DNA of 64,000 nt from Polaribacter atrinae (GTDB lineage Bacteria; Bacteroidota; Bacteroidia; Flavobacteriales; Flavobacteriaceae). Made by a program: the position numbers and the translations under genes. This document shows, one piece after another, positions 1 to 10,531 of this stretch (positions are counted from its first letter, which is position 1; each line of letters starts with the position of its first letter). Below the pieces are notes generated by a model. That model did not search any database, had not been told where the DNA came from, and worked only from the letters and a program-made list of their open reading frames with translations. The stretch is from positions 1,796,501-1,860,500 of the forward strand of contig NZ_CP150660.1 of the NCBI RefSeq assembly GCF_038023995.1, read 5' to 3'.

Positions 1-257
1 AAGATCTACTTGCTAGACAAACCAATATTTATGCAGATAACAAAAACAACAAAATTGTAATTTCTAAAAATCAAGAAGTGTATATCAATAATGTTGAATT
101 GTTTGATATTCTTGGTAAAAAAATAAGTCTTTGGACTATTAAAGAACAAAAAGAAACCTACCAATTAGAAATCAAAAAACAAATACCAACTGGTATTTAC
201 ATTGTTAAAATGAACACAGATAAAGGAACAATAAATAAGAAAGTAGTAATTGAATAG
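1..257 (+). CDS. C-terminal end of a type IX-secreted protein (partial)
   Basis: Open from the window edge in the frame whose codons start at base 3, ending in TAG at 255-257. The visible 84 residues read as a type A sorting domain: a hydrophobic strand with VELFDILGK, then IPTGIYIVKM and a basic tail ending NKKVVIE. In Bacteroidota this domain directs secretion through the type IX system and is removed at the surface. The functional part lies outside the window, so the substrate or activity cannot be stated. Confidence 0.85.
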   Translation, partial: DLLARQTNIYADNKNNKIVISKNQEVYINNVELFDILGKKISLWTIKEQKETYQLEIKKQIPTGIYIVKMNTDKGTINKKVVIE

Positions 258-302
258 CAAATACTCCATACCTCTAGTTCAAAAATGAGGTGTCGATTTA
301 AT

Positions 303-341
303 AAAAAACTCTAAAGACAATAATCTTTAGAGTTTTTTTTT
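303..341 (+). terminator. Rho-independent terminator of the secreted protein gene
   Basis: The stem AACTCTAAAGA pairs with TCTTTAGAGTT around a short AT loop and is followed by nine T residues, 50 bases after the stop codon of the upstream gene. Confidence 0.85.
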
Positions 342-600
342 AGGAAATTTTTAATGGCAATATTAGTTCTATTACCCCCAACTATTAAAGTTCTTTTCTG
401 AATAGTACTAGTACTCATTCCAAAAAGTCTTGGTTGTTTTTAGAATGCAAGCCAACCTCTACTATTATAAATCATCTACAGAATTATACGATGTAATAAT
501 ATGTAATGTGATAATTAAAAGGACCTAATATATGATACCTACTTCAATACAGTTAGGTTCTATCAATAGAACAAATAATTGTAATTAGATGTTAATATTT

Positions 601-2182
601 TTATGAGGAAAAAGAGGTTGTATCCTTAAAGGTTTCTTTTAAATAATCTACCAATTTAAAATCTTCTTTTTTAATACCTAACTTATTTGTAATTCGATAT
701 CTTTTACTCTCTACAGATCTAACAGAGGTGTTTAAGAAAACACTAATCTCTTTCGTTTTAAAGCCCATAAATAGATAGTAACATATAATCACTTCAGAAG
801 GATTTAACTCTGGGTGTTTTATAGACATTTGATTAAAAAACTCTGCATTAAGATTATTTATTAAATCTAAATGATCTTCGCCTTTTACTAAAAGAACAGA
901 AGAACTATGATGAATATCTTTATGAAGGCTTTTAATTTTATTTCTTTAGTCATCTATATTTGTAATTGAAGAAATGTTTTTAATTTCCTTCTTTAAATCT
1001 ACGATATAGTTTTCTAAGCTTTTAACTTTAATTTATCATGATTATTCTCAATTAGAGAATATTCTCTTCTCCGTTTAGAAAAATCTTTTAAAACTCTTTT
1101 TAGACTCTTATATTTTACAAAAACAAAAACAACACCTACTACTAAAAGAGTAACTAAAAATGCAATCCAATTTCTATTTAAAAAATTCTTCTTAGTTTCT
1201 ACTTCTAGAATTTTAGAATTCTTTATAAATGATTCATTAATATTATAACTGGCATTTATGTTTTCATTAATTAAGTTTTGATTATGGTTTTTAAGGGAAT
1301 CTATATAATTGTTCTTATTTTGTGTGTCCTTTAATTCTTCATAATATGCAATATAATTTTTAAACTGATTTTCCTTATCAAAATTATTCATGTAAAGACG
1401 CATATCATCTACCTTTTTTAAATAAAAAGCCGTAGAATCTAATTCCTTTCTAGTCAAAAACATCTTAGAAAAACTGATATTTAAAGAAACATCATGTATT
1501 TTATAAAGGTATTTTGTAATGGTAGTATCGTTCTCTAAAGTTTTAAAATCAGTATAATATTTTATTCTATTTGCATCATCATTTAGATCTACAAAATTAG
1601 TTACAAGCATAAATAAAGCATATAACTGATAAAAAGAATCCTCTTTTATTGACTTATAACAATCTAACTTAGAACGGATTAATTCGTTACTTTTTTTGTA
1701 ATTCTTATTATACAACTCAATGTATGCTTTCATTTGCATTACATCTATCAAGCCATATTTATGATTGTATAGAATTTTTCTGCTTTTTTAAGATAATTTA
1801 AGGCAGAAGTATCCTTTTTAACAATATATAAATTATAGAATAACTCTATGCTAGCTGCACCAGCTAACTCATAATTCTTCTCTAATTCTGCATATTTTAG
1901 TCCAAGAATATTATAATGATAAACTTCGGCACTCCTATTTAAGTGACTACTTAAAACTGCTTTAAGATGATAATAATCTGCAAGTTTACCTTTAATATTT
2001 TTTTCTAAAGGATTAGGGATAGAATCTAGAAATTGCTCAGCTATTCTTGGGTAATTATCTATTCTATTGCTCGCAGAATCTATATATTTTAAATAAACAC
2101 CACTAGATTCCTGAGCATAAAAATTTATGCTTAGAAAAAAGATTATCAGCTTAAAAATGCTGTTATTATTATTTTTAATCAA
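601..2182 (-). pseudogene. Broken TPR-type LuxR-family regulator
   Basis: Three pieces on the minus strand form one protein of about 520 residues. The first (2182 to 1748) has a signal peptide ending FYAQ and TPR-like helices. The second (to 1014) continues the helices and has one membrane span (near 1100-1170) followed by a basic coiled region. The third (828 to 601) is a LuxR-type helix-turn-helix with KTKEISVFLNTSVRSVESKR. A one-base loss near 1750 (ATGGCTTGA where a ...GCTTTGATA frame is expected), a frameshift near 1018 and an in-frame TAA near 946-948 break it. Intact relatives in Flavobacteria are membrane-tethered transcription regulators with extracytoplasmic TPRs. The break is seen; the family is recognised from architecture. 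Confidence 0.8.
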
Positions 2183-3046
2183 AATAAGCGGAGACTTTAT
2201 AATTTGTTAGGATAATAAACAAAAATAGTAAAGTTTCATTAACAACCATAACGATTAATAACTTTAACCTAAAAAAGAAAGATAAGAAGTTCTATGACAA
2301 TATTTTATAAAAGCACTATAAAACCAACACTAATTTTATTATTAATGTGCGTAGTTAGTGAGTAGTAGAAAACAAGAACTATTCTTTTAAACTTATTCAT
2401 ATTTGTACTTTTAATTAATTCTCTATTTTAAAAGCATGTTTGATTCTTTAATGAGACAAAAATATTTTTAGAAAATAATTTATGATTACAAATAAACGTT
2501 TAACTATTTTACCCAATAGTTGATCTAAAAATAGTTGATTCGATATACACCTACCAAAATGTAGAGCATATCAAAACTGAATTCATGAAGACATTATTTT
2601 AATAAATACAGAAATGTATGATGTAAATAAATATTGATGAGTTAGGTATTACCAATTTCTAATAAAGCAGAATTAACTCTATCTAATAAAATTTTACCAG
2701 TAGTAAGTAATTTTACAATTGTTGTAGCAGAAAGTAGTTGGGGGACTAGGTTTGGCTAATGTGTTCCTTCTAATCGAGGGGAAACACATTAACAATTACT
2801 ACTACTGGTTTTTTCTAATTTAAGTGCTTTTAAATAAAAAATATCGCAATTATTAATATTGACAAGCACAACACACTTCAAGAAAAAAAGGAATATCTAA
2901 CTTAAATACTCTCTAATTAAATAGCGACTAAAGAGCGTGATACCAAAGTGCGTAGCTTGTGCGTAGTTTTATTTATTGACCCCGAATGTTTTTAAATTAA
3001 AAAAATATGATATTTGTATTAACATATTTTTAACATTAAATAAAAC
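2183..3046. other. Gene-free AT-rich stretch with one structured element
   Basis: No supportable reading frame is present. The stretch separates two pseudogenes and may hold further unrecognisable gene debris. The only clear structure is the inverted repeat at 2696-2814, listed separately. Confidence 0.6.
2696..2814 (+). ncRNA. Structured inverted-repeat element ending in a T run
   Basis: ACCAGTAGTA at 2696-2705 is the exact reverse complement of 2800-2809, the outer stem extends with mismatches, and six T residues follow. Inside, AATGTGTT (2758-2765) pairs with AACACATT (2783-2790). It could be a small RNA with its own terminator, a MITE, or the end of a lost transposon. No family is recognised. 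Confidence 0.35.
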
Positions 3047-6000
3047 ATGAAAAATACATTACACAAAGTTTATTTTATTCTTTATTGGTTGCTTTCAAGT
3101 AAATGCACAAACTATAAATTATAAAAAAGAAGCTTCTAAAGAAAATAGTAACTTCTTTGAGATTGTAAAGAAAACTATTTAAATTTATTTGAAAACAACT
3201 CCAATACAAAAGCAAGATCTTCTTCTACAACAAAGCCTTGGGTACAAATTGGTCCAACTGCAATCGTAGAAAAAAATGGTAATTTTGATTATCCAGGTCC
3301 TGGTAGAGTAGATGTTGTAGCAATAGATCCTGCAAATTCTAATATTATGTACATTGGTACTCCTTCTGGTGGTTTGTGGAAAACTACAGATAAAGGTGCT
3401 ACTTGGTCTCCAAAAACAGATCACTTAGCTGGTATGGGAGTTACTGATATTTTAATTGCCCCTACATCTACCACACCTACTAGCGCTACTACAACTGCTA
3501 ATAATACGCTTTATATGGCAACGGGAGATAGAGACAGCAAACACGTTAGCTCTATAGGTTTATTTAAGTCTACAAATAGTGGAGAAACTTGGACTGTTTT
3601 ACCTGATTTCAGTTTTTCATTAAGTCAAAATGAATACATTAGAGATATTAGTTTTTTACCAGGAACACCTACTACTCTTTTTGCATTAACAAATGACAGA
3701 ATAAGAAAATCTACCGATAGTGGTGCTACATGGTACGATGCCGGATTTACACATGCAAATGGTTATAATGAAGAATTTCAAACAATTGTTTTTCAACCAT
3801 CTAACACTAACATCGTTGTGGTTTCTGATGTCTGGGGAGGCTTATGGTATTCTAATGATGCTGGAGATAATTTTGTACAACATAGTGTATTTAAAGCTCC
3901 AGTGAATACTAACGGAGACTACCCTACACAAAACATATTAAGACTTACAGCTACACCTGCGGATAATCTTCATTTTTATGGAATAGATCAAAATGGTATG
4001 TTCAAAAAATTTAGTTTTTCTTTTGCTGATGATGCTTCAGATTTAGTTAAAAATATACATGTTACAGCAGATATTAATGGCACTCCTACTCCGTTTGATT
4101 CTCAAAGTGGATAAATACAATGTATTGCTGTTTCTCCTGCAGATTCAGATGACTTAATGGTGGGTGGTGTACAAGGATGGAAATCGATAGATAATGGAGA
4201 TAGTTTTACTCCTGTTTTAAATGCATATTCTAATCCACTACCTGCTGGTCAAATTCATGTGCATGCAGATCATCACTTTTTATTATTTACAGATGACTCT
4301 CATATTATTAATGGAAATGATGCAGGACTTAGAATGGGCTCTTTTTCACCAACTTCAGATTTAGATGTCCCGGATATTTCTAGTGGTTTAATTATTACAC
4401 AATCTTTTAATATTGCAATTACCCATGGTTTAAATGGCGATGATTATATGATGGCAAACCAAGATAATGATGGTTTTTCTAAAGTTTCACAGGGCGGAAC
4501 ACAAAAATGGGTTGCAGCTGTAGCCGGAGATGGAACAGGAACAGCTATAGACATTGACAACCCAAATATTAGATATTTAGGAGGAACAAGCGGACAATTA
4601 AACAGAACCGATGATGGTTACCAACTTCATTACGAAAATGCTACACAAGTATTACCTGAAGATAAAGATAATGCAGCTTTTATTTCTCCAATAGAACTAC
4701 ACCCTACTGTTGCTGCAACAGTTTATGTAGGCCATGGAGATGTTAAAAAATCTACTAACAGAGGTGGCACTTGGACAAGCTTAAACTCAGGATTAACAAT
4801 GACAGAGTTTTTAGATGTTTCTCTTAACAACTCTAATGTTAGAATATTTGCTATTGGTGAAGTTGCTGAAACCTCTACACTTAAAAGAAGTATAGATGAC
4901 GGTGCAACTTGGTCTACCATAGCAAGCCCTAGTGGCGCTAAGATTAATAGCGTATATGCAGTACCTAATACAAACACAGTATATGCAACAGTAAAAAGTT
5001 ACAGTGCAGGAAATAAAGTGTATAAAAGTATAAATAACGGAGATACTTGGACAAATATTAGTGGCGACTTACCTAATATCATCATGTTTAAAGTTATTTT
5101 AGATCCAAATAAAACTAATGAAACTATTTATTTAGCTACAGAAATAGGTGTTTATTTTACCGACAATTCTACTACTAACTGGTCTAAACTAGCTACAGAT
5201 TTACCAAATGTAAGAATTAGTGATATTAAGATAAGTCCAAATAACGGAAACATTTATGTAGGTACTTTTGGTAGAGGAATGTGGGTTTATAACGACCAAA
5301 AATACTTTGATAATACTATTCCTGCAAACGTATATTGGTCAGACACTTCTAGTTGGGAAGGTAAAACTTTACCAACAACTGCAGATGATGTTTTTATAAA
5401 AACATCCGAAGAGGTAACTTTAGATTCTAATGGTGCCGTTGCAAAATCTTTAGAAATTGCAGACGGTGGTTATTTAAATATTGAAAAAAATGCTGACTTA
5501 ACAGTTGAAAATGATGTTGATTCTCATTCTACAAATAGCGGTATATACATATATTCTGATACAGCTAATAGTGGTGTATTAATTGCAAAAGGAAATAGCA
5601 CAGGTAAAGTAACCTATGTTAGAGGTGGTTTATTAGCTTCTAAATGGAGTCTTGTTACACCACCCGTTACAGGACAAAAAGTAAAAGATTTTGCTTTATA
5701 TGCTAATAATGATATCAGAAAGAATACAGATACTGGGGCAGATCCAAACAGATATGCAATTGCTAAATATAATGATGCAAATGCAACCAATGAAAAATGG
5801 GAATATTTTGATGTAAACATTGATGCAGATGTAGAGTTCGAAAAAGGTATTGGATATTCTATGTCTAAAGGAACAGATGGTGAAGTTACTTTTACAGGTA
5901 CTATACAAACAAGTTCTTTAAATATAGATGCCACGCATAACAAATGGGTTGCAGTTGGTAATCCTTTTACAGCATATTACCCAGCAAATAAAGAAGCTAC

Positions 6001-6934
6001 AGGAAACTTTATTTTAGAAAACACAACAAAACTTGCAGTTGATGCGCCAGCAGTATATGTTTGGGAAAATAGCCAAGAAAAATATGTTGCTTTTACAAAT
6101 GATGCTTCTGCAGATTTAAAAGTATTGGCTCCAGGGCAAGGATTCTTTATAAAAATGAAACCATCTGGAACTGATGAAATAGTTACTTTTAACAATGCTT
6201 ATTTAGGTACTAAAACATCATTAACAGGTAATCATACTTTTAGTAAAATTACTAAAACAACACCTTATATAAAACTATATATTGCAAAAGGAGCTATAAA
6301 AGTAAATACAGATATTATCTTTTCTGAAGATGCAACTACAGGTTTTGATGCTGGAAAAGATATTATCAATTTTAATTCATCGGCATTTGATTTAACAACT
6401 AAATTATTAGACAACTCTAGCGATAAAGATTATACAATTCAGTCTATACCAAATAACGATTACGAAAATCAAATAGTTCCTTTAAACCTTAAAGGAAAAG
6501 CGAATGAGGAAATTACTTTTTCTGCTTTAAATAGTAATTTACCAGAAGGATAAAAAATTTTCTTAGAAGATAAAGAGACTGGTAGTTCTTACGAGTTAAG
6601 TGATACAGAAAAATACACCTTAACATTAAGTAGTGATGCTAGTGGTTTTGGACGTTTTTATGTACACATCTCTTCGCAAGATTTAAGTGTAATTTCTAAT
6701 GATGTATCAAAAATTCAGATTTTTAATCAGAATAATTTCTTACAAATAAAAGGAACAAACACCGGAACCTTAAAAATTGATTTATTTGATCTTAACGGTA
6801 AAGCTATATTAAAAGAAAACAAATCTTCAGAAAAATATAGCCCTCTAGATTTAAACGGCCTTTCTAAAGGAGTTTACTTAGTAAAAGTTACTACTGAAGG
6901 AAAATCAGTTTCTAAAAAAATAATTATAGACTAA
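3047..6934 (+). pseudogene. Broken secreted BNR/sortilin-like beta-propeller with type IX sorting domain
   Basis: The original protein had about 1295 residues: a signal peptide (ATG at 3047, cleavage near VNAQ), repeated SxDxGxTW propeller motifs (for example STNSGETW, STDSGATW, SNDAGD, SINNGDTW) across the first half, a beta-rich middle, and a type A sorting domain at the end (YSPLDLNGLSKGVYLVKV, ending KKIIID). Damage: a frameshift inside the signal peptide near 3070-3084, a second near 3170-3182 that restores the frame, and in-frame TAA codons at 4112-4114 and 6551-6553, each after GGA and each readable as a former CAA. The family includes exo-acting glycosidases and surface binding propellers; the substrate is unknown. 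The downstream small gene 6953-7117 stays intact. Confidence 0.85.
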
Positions 6935-6952
6935 CCTCTTTATAACGAACAC

Positions 6953-7117
6953 ATGAATATTAAAGACAATAAAAAAATAGATAGAAAAGAAGCTTTAAAA
7001 GAAATAGGAAAGTATGGTAAGTATGCTGCTTTAACAGCCTTAGGGACCTATATGATCTTAAGCCCTCAAAAAGCACAAGCTACCTCTGCTCCAGAGAATC
7101 TTGGAAACGGATTTTAA
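6953..7117 (+). CDS. Small 54-residue protein, unknown function
   Basis: The ATG lies 18 bases after the stop of the secreted propeller pseudogene and the frame closes with TAA just before a terminator. The protein starts with a charged segment (MNIKDNKKIDRKEALKEIGK), then a hydrophobic helix (YAALTALGTYMIL) and SPQKAQA, like a short exported or membrane-anchored protein. Small proteins of this shape follow secreted proteins in other Flavobacteria as I remember them. It is intact although its neighbour is broken. No function can be assigned. Confidence 0.6.
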   Translation: MNIKDNKKIDRKEALKEIGKYGKYAALTALGTYMILSPQKAQATSAPENLGNGF

Positions 7118-7129
7118 TAAATTTTTAAA

Positions 7130-7160
7130 AACTCGATACTATATTAGTATCGAGTTTTTT
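7130..7160 (+). terminator. Terminator after the small gene
   Basis: ACTCGATACTA pairs with TAGTATCGAGT around a short loop, followed by TTTTTT. It closes the propeller and small-protein unit. Confidence 0.9.
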
Positions 7161-7298
7161 ATTATTATAAATTCTACAAACAGTTTTTAAAATTATCAGT
7201 TTACAAACTATAGAATAATAAGATTACACGTACCTTTAGGCTATCAAAGAAATAATAGATTCATTTTACTGATAATTCTATTTTAGACTAAACTGCTG

Positions 7299-8183
7299 AT
7301 GAAAACAAAACTTCTTATTTTTAAAACTGTTGCTAATTATTTAAGTTTTACAAAAGCTGCAGAACAATTATTTTTATCGCAGCCAGCAATTTCTAAATCT
7401 ATTAGAAATTTAGAAGAAGCCTACAAAACCACCTTATTTTTAAGAAAAAGAAACTCCATAAAATTAACAAGTGAAGGAAAGGCTTTTTTAATTTACACCA
7501 ATAAAATTTTAGAAATTTATGCAGAAATGGAAAATCAATTCTTGCATAAAAATGAAAATCATCCAGATTTAATCAACTTTGGTGTTAGTACTACTTTGGC
7601 AAATTATATTATGCCAAAAGTAATTGCAAAATTTAGAGTACAGTTTCCAAATACTAAATTTGAAATAACTGCTGGAAATTCTGACGATATTGAAGAACTC
7701 ATCCTAAACCAAACACTAAACTTCGGAATTATAGAAGGTAAAAACACCAACCGAAAACTACAGTTTAGTAAGTTTATGAAAGATGAAATTGTGTTAGTTA
7801 CAAATGCAAAAAACTACACCTTTAAAAAAGGTCTTATTAGTTTAGAAGTCTTACAAGAAGTTCCTTTTATTATGCGAGAACTAGGTTCTGGTACTAAAGA
7901 AATAGTTGTAGAACATTTAAACAAACACCACATTAAAAAACTGAACACCGTAGTAACATTAAATAGCACAGAAGCCATTAAAAATTATCTTTTAAATTCT
8001 GATAATTTTGCCTTTATTTCTATTCATGCTATTTCTGAAGAACTCACAAATAACAAGCTTAAAATAATTGACGTTAAGGACTTGTCTATTGAAAGGTGGT
8101 TTTATTTTGTATCTAGAACAGGGTATCAATCTAACTTAATGAGCTACTTTGAAAAATACACATTAAACAACTATAACTTTTAG
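7299..8183 (+). CDS. LysR-family transcription regulator
   Basis: The 294-residue length is typical of LysR. Residues 1-60 form the winged helix-turn-helix (SFTKAAEQLFLSQPAISKSI). The rest is the periplasmic-binding-like effector domain, including the common ELGSGTKEIV stretch. The gene lies 64 bases upstream of a YeiH-type membrane protein on the same strand. A LysR regulator next to YeiH is known from Escherichia coli (YeiE/YeiH), so it probably controls that neighbour. The inducer is not visible in the sequence. Confidence 0.9.
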   Translation: MKTKLLIFKTVANYLSFTKAAEQLFLSQPAISKSIRNLEEAYKTTLFLRKRNSIKLTSEGKAFLIYTNKILEIYAEMENQFLHKNENHPDLINFGVSTTLANYIMPKVIAKFRVQFPNTKFEITAGNSDDIEELILNQTLNFGIIEGKNTNRKLQFSKFMKDEIVLVTNAKNYTFKKGLISLEVLQEVPFIMRELGSGTKEIVVEHLNKHHIKKLNTVVTLNSTEAIKNYLLNSDNFAFISIHAISEELTNNKLKIIDVKDLSIERWFYFVSRTGYQSNLMSYFEKYTLNNYNF

Positions 8184-8205
8184 TTATATTAAACAATAAA
8201 TAAGT

Positions 8206-8238
8206 TTGCTTAATAGTTATTCTTAGTCCTTAGTTTTG
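8206..8238 (+). promoter_or_regulatory. Bacteroidota-type promoter of the YeiH gene
   Basis: TTG at 8206-8208, a 22-base spacer, and TAGTTTTG at 8231-8238 match the flavobacterial -33/-7 pattern TTG...TAnnTTTG. The transcript would start only a few bases before the ATG at 8248, so the second ATG at 8260 may be the real start. Confidence 0.6.
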
Positions 8239-8247
8239 TATCGATAA

Positions 8248-9180
8248 ATGAATCTCGATATGAAAACCACAATTGCCAAAATCATTTTTTTCTTAATTAT
8301 AATTATTGCGCTATTTAGCACAATGAATAGTCCAACGGCCTTATTACTTGGTTTTGTATTTGCTATCATCTTTAGAAGCCCATTTAAATCTAAAAGCTAT
8401 AAAGCAATTCATATCCTTTTAAAAGTAGCAGTGGTGGGCTTGGGTTTTGGAATGCTAATTAAAGAAACATTAGCAACAAGTAAGCAAGCTTTTAGTCTTA
8501 CCTTTTTCTCTATTTTCTTAACAGTAGGTTTAGGTTTAATACTTACAAAAACATTAAAATTAGATAAAAAATTAGGGCATTTAATTACCTCCGGAACTGC
8601 TATTTGTGGCGGAAGTGCCATTGCCGCTATTTCTCCAGTAATTAAAGCAAATAGCAAAACAATAAGTGTTGCTTTAGGTATTGTTTTCTTATTAAACTCT
8701 GTAGCCTTGTTTCTTTTCCCTACAATTGGACATTTTTTACATTTATCTCAAGAACAATTTGGGTTGTGGTGTGCTATTGCTATACATGACACTAGCTCTG
8801 TTGTGGGCACTGCCCTAAGTTATGGAGATGAAGCACTAAGAATTGCTACAACAGTAAAACTATCAAGAACACTTTGGATAATACCTTTGGCTATTTTATC
8901 TATGTTTATATTTAAAACAAAAGGAGAAAAAATTTCAATTCCTTATTTTATTCTACTTTTTATATTGGCTATTATTATAAATAGTTATCATTTAATTCCT
9001 ACAGAAATTACTTCTGAAATTGTTTTTTATTCTAAAAGAGTCTTGGTCGTAACCTTATTTCTTGTAGGAACCACAATCTCTATAAAAGACTTAAAATCTA
9101 CAGGAATAAAACCTATTGTACTTGCATTAAGCTTGTGGGGATTTATCTCAATTTTTTCATTAATATACATTACTTATTAA
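8248..9180 (+). CDS. yeiH: YeiH/UPF0324 family putative exporter, about ten membrane spans
   Basis: The protein has 310 residues and is almost wholly hydrophobic. Family hallmarks are GTAICGGSAIAAISPVI in the middle and AIHDTSSVVGTALSYG near two thirds. YeiH proteins are inner-membrane carriers annotated as putative sulfate exporters; the substrate is not firmly known. A LysR gene lies directly upstream, as in other bacteria. The start at 8248 sits almost on the predicted transcription start, so translation from 8260 (MKTTIAKI) is equally likely. Confidence 0.88.
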   Translation: MNLDMKTTIAKIIFFLIIIIALFSTMNSPTALLLGFVFAIIFRSPFKSKSYKAIHILLKVAVVGLGFGMLIKETLATSKQAFSLTFFSIFLTVGLGLILTKTLKLDKKLGHLITSGTAICGGSAIAAISPVIKANSKTISVALGIVFLLNSVALFLFPTIGHFLHLSQEQFGLWCAIAIHDTSSVVGTALSYGDEALRIATTVKLSRTLWIIPLAILSMFIFKTKGEKISIPYFILLFILAIIINSYHLIPTEITSEIVFYSKRVLVVTLFLVGTTISIKDLKSTGIKPIVLALSLWGFISIFSLIYITY

Positions 9181-9278
9181 AAGTGACAATTTAAAAAAAC
9201 TATTTATAAAGAATTAAATCTTATATAATTGAACTTACTAAAAACAAATACTCATAAGTATCTGAAATAATTCAACAA

Positions 9279-9317
9279 AAAAAAACCTCTTCTTAATGAC
9301 TAAGAAGAGGTTTTTAG
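9279..9317. terminator. Bidirectional terminator between convergent genes
   Basis: AACCTCTTCTTA and TAAGAAGAGGTT flank a short loop, with an A run on the left and TTTTT on the right. It can stop the rightward YeiH transcript and the leftward cobalamin operon. Confidence 0.85.
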
Positions 9318-9374
9318 GTTTCTTTTAAAGAAAGAAATGAATGCTAACATTCCCCCTATTCTAAAACAAATTAT

Positions 9375-10493
9375 TTAATTGTTTAACATATTTAAATCTG
9401 CAATACCTGTTACTTCTGTAGAAAGTTCTCCTAACCACCCCATATTTGCTAAGATTCCTGTTTGAACCTTAACAAAGTCAATTCCTGTTAGATTCACCGT
9501 ATTTCCTTCGTTATCAACAGCGTCTGAAATATCTAATTTATCGCCTCCTGGAGTATTATCAGCATATCCATATTCAAAAGCATTACTTTTAATCCAGCTA
9601 GGGTTGCTCATGTCAATATTATTATCTGTCAAAAGAGTCCCTGTAATTGTATAAGAATCTTCTGTAATAAATTCTGGATAAAATTTTGTTGATATAACAC
9701 CACTTTCCCCTTCACTATCTATCCAAGTTACAACATCTGAAGCTTCATTAGGTCTAGAGTAAGTTACACTATAGTTTTTTATGGTTCCTTCTAAAGCATC
9801 TGCACTTCCTTTAATTTCATACCAAGTATCATCTGCAATTCCATTTGCATTTTCATCTTGCATTACCCAAACAACACCAGGTTCTGCAAAACCAGAAAAT
9901 GCATTTCCATACATCATTATATCAGCTGCATCTTCTGTATTTATAACTGTATGATCAAAAGTATAAGAAACAGTACCTCCCCATGCTCCTAAAGTAACCA
10001 TTCCTTTTTTGCCTTCAAGAGTTTTAGCTCCTTCTAAAGTACCAATTGAACTATTAATTCTTTGACCAGGTGCAGGTAAATAATCTAGTAAAGTTGTTAC
10101 ATATAAATTACTTTCCTCTGTAATTGGACGAATTAATGCGTTTACTACAATAGTATACTCATTTCTAAATACACCTGCATTATTAGATGATTCATACGTT
10201 ACGGTATAAGTTCCAGATTTTTCTGGAATAAAATCATAAGTAGCTGTAGAAGATGTAACGTTACCTTCTAAAGACCATTTTTCTGTGTATTCTGCATCAT
10301 TCATTTTTGTTGCCGAAAAATTAATGGTTTCTCCCATTAACATCTCTATATTATTACTTTTTTCTGATAATTCAATTACAGGAGCTACACTAAAAAGGTC
10401 TATTTCTGAAGTACAAGACGATGCCATTATTACTAAAAAGCAAGAGATTAAGAAAATTACACGTGGTTTTAAAAGTTGACTAAATTTGTTCAT
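9375..10493 (-). CDS. Surface lipoprotein of the cobalamin uptake operon (BtuH-like)
   Basis: This 372-residue lipoprotein has signal peptide and lipobox VIMASSC. Residues 35-120 look like a PKD-type beta-sandwich (GTYTVTYESSNNAG), followed by a larger beta-rich domain (GMVTLGAWGGTVSYTFDH, NAFSGFAEPGVVWVM). It is the third gene of a unit with a BtuG-like propeller and a TonB-dependent receptor under a cobalamin riboswitch. In Bacteroides, surface lipoproteins in this position (BtuG, BtuH) bind corrinoids and pass them to BtuB. The role in vitamin B12 capture is inferred from context; BtuH identity is not proven by a motif. Confidence 0.7.
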   Translation of the reverse strand: MNKFSQLLKPRVIFLISCFLVIMASSCTSEIDLFSVAPVIELSEKSNNIEMLMGETINFSATKMNDAEYTEKWSLEGNVTSSTATYDFIPEKSGTYTVTYESSNNAGVFRNEYTIVVNALIRPITEESNLYVTTLLDYLPAPGQRINSSIGTLEGAKTLEGKKGMVTLGAWGGTVSYTFDHTVINTEDAADIMMYGNAFSGFAEPGVVWVMQDENANGIADDTWYEIKGSADALEGTIKNYSVTYSRPNEASDVVTWIDSEGESGVISTKFYPEFITEDSYTITGTLLTDNNIDMSNPSWIKSNAFEYGYADNTPGGDKLDISDAVDNEGNTVNLTGIDFVKVQTGILANMGWLGELSTEVTGIADLNMLNN

Positions 10494-10531
10494 AATTTTA
10501 ATTTAAAAAGTTGGTTATTGAATGATAATTA

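Noticed and set aside
2740..2800. Remnant of a histidine kinase (GLGLANV-like translation)
   Set aside because: The match is only a few residues and lies within the inverted-repeat element, so it is likely chance.
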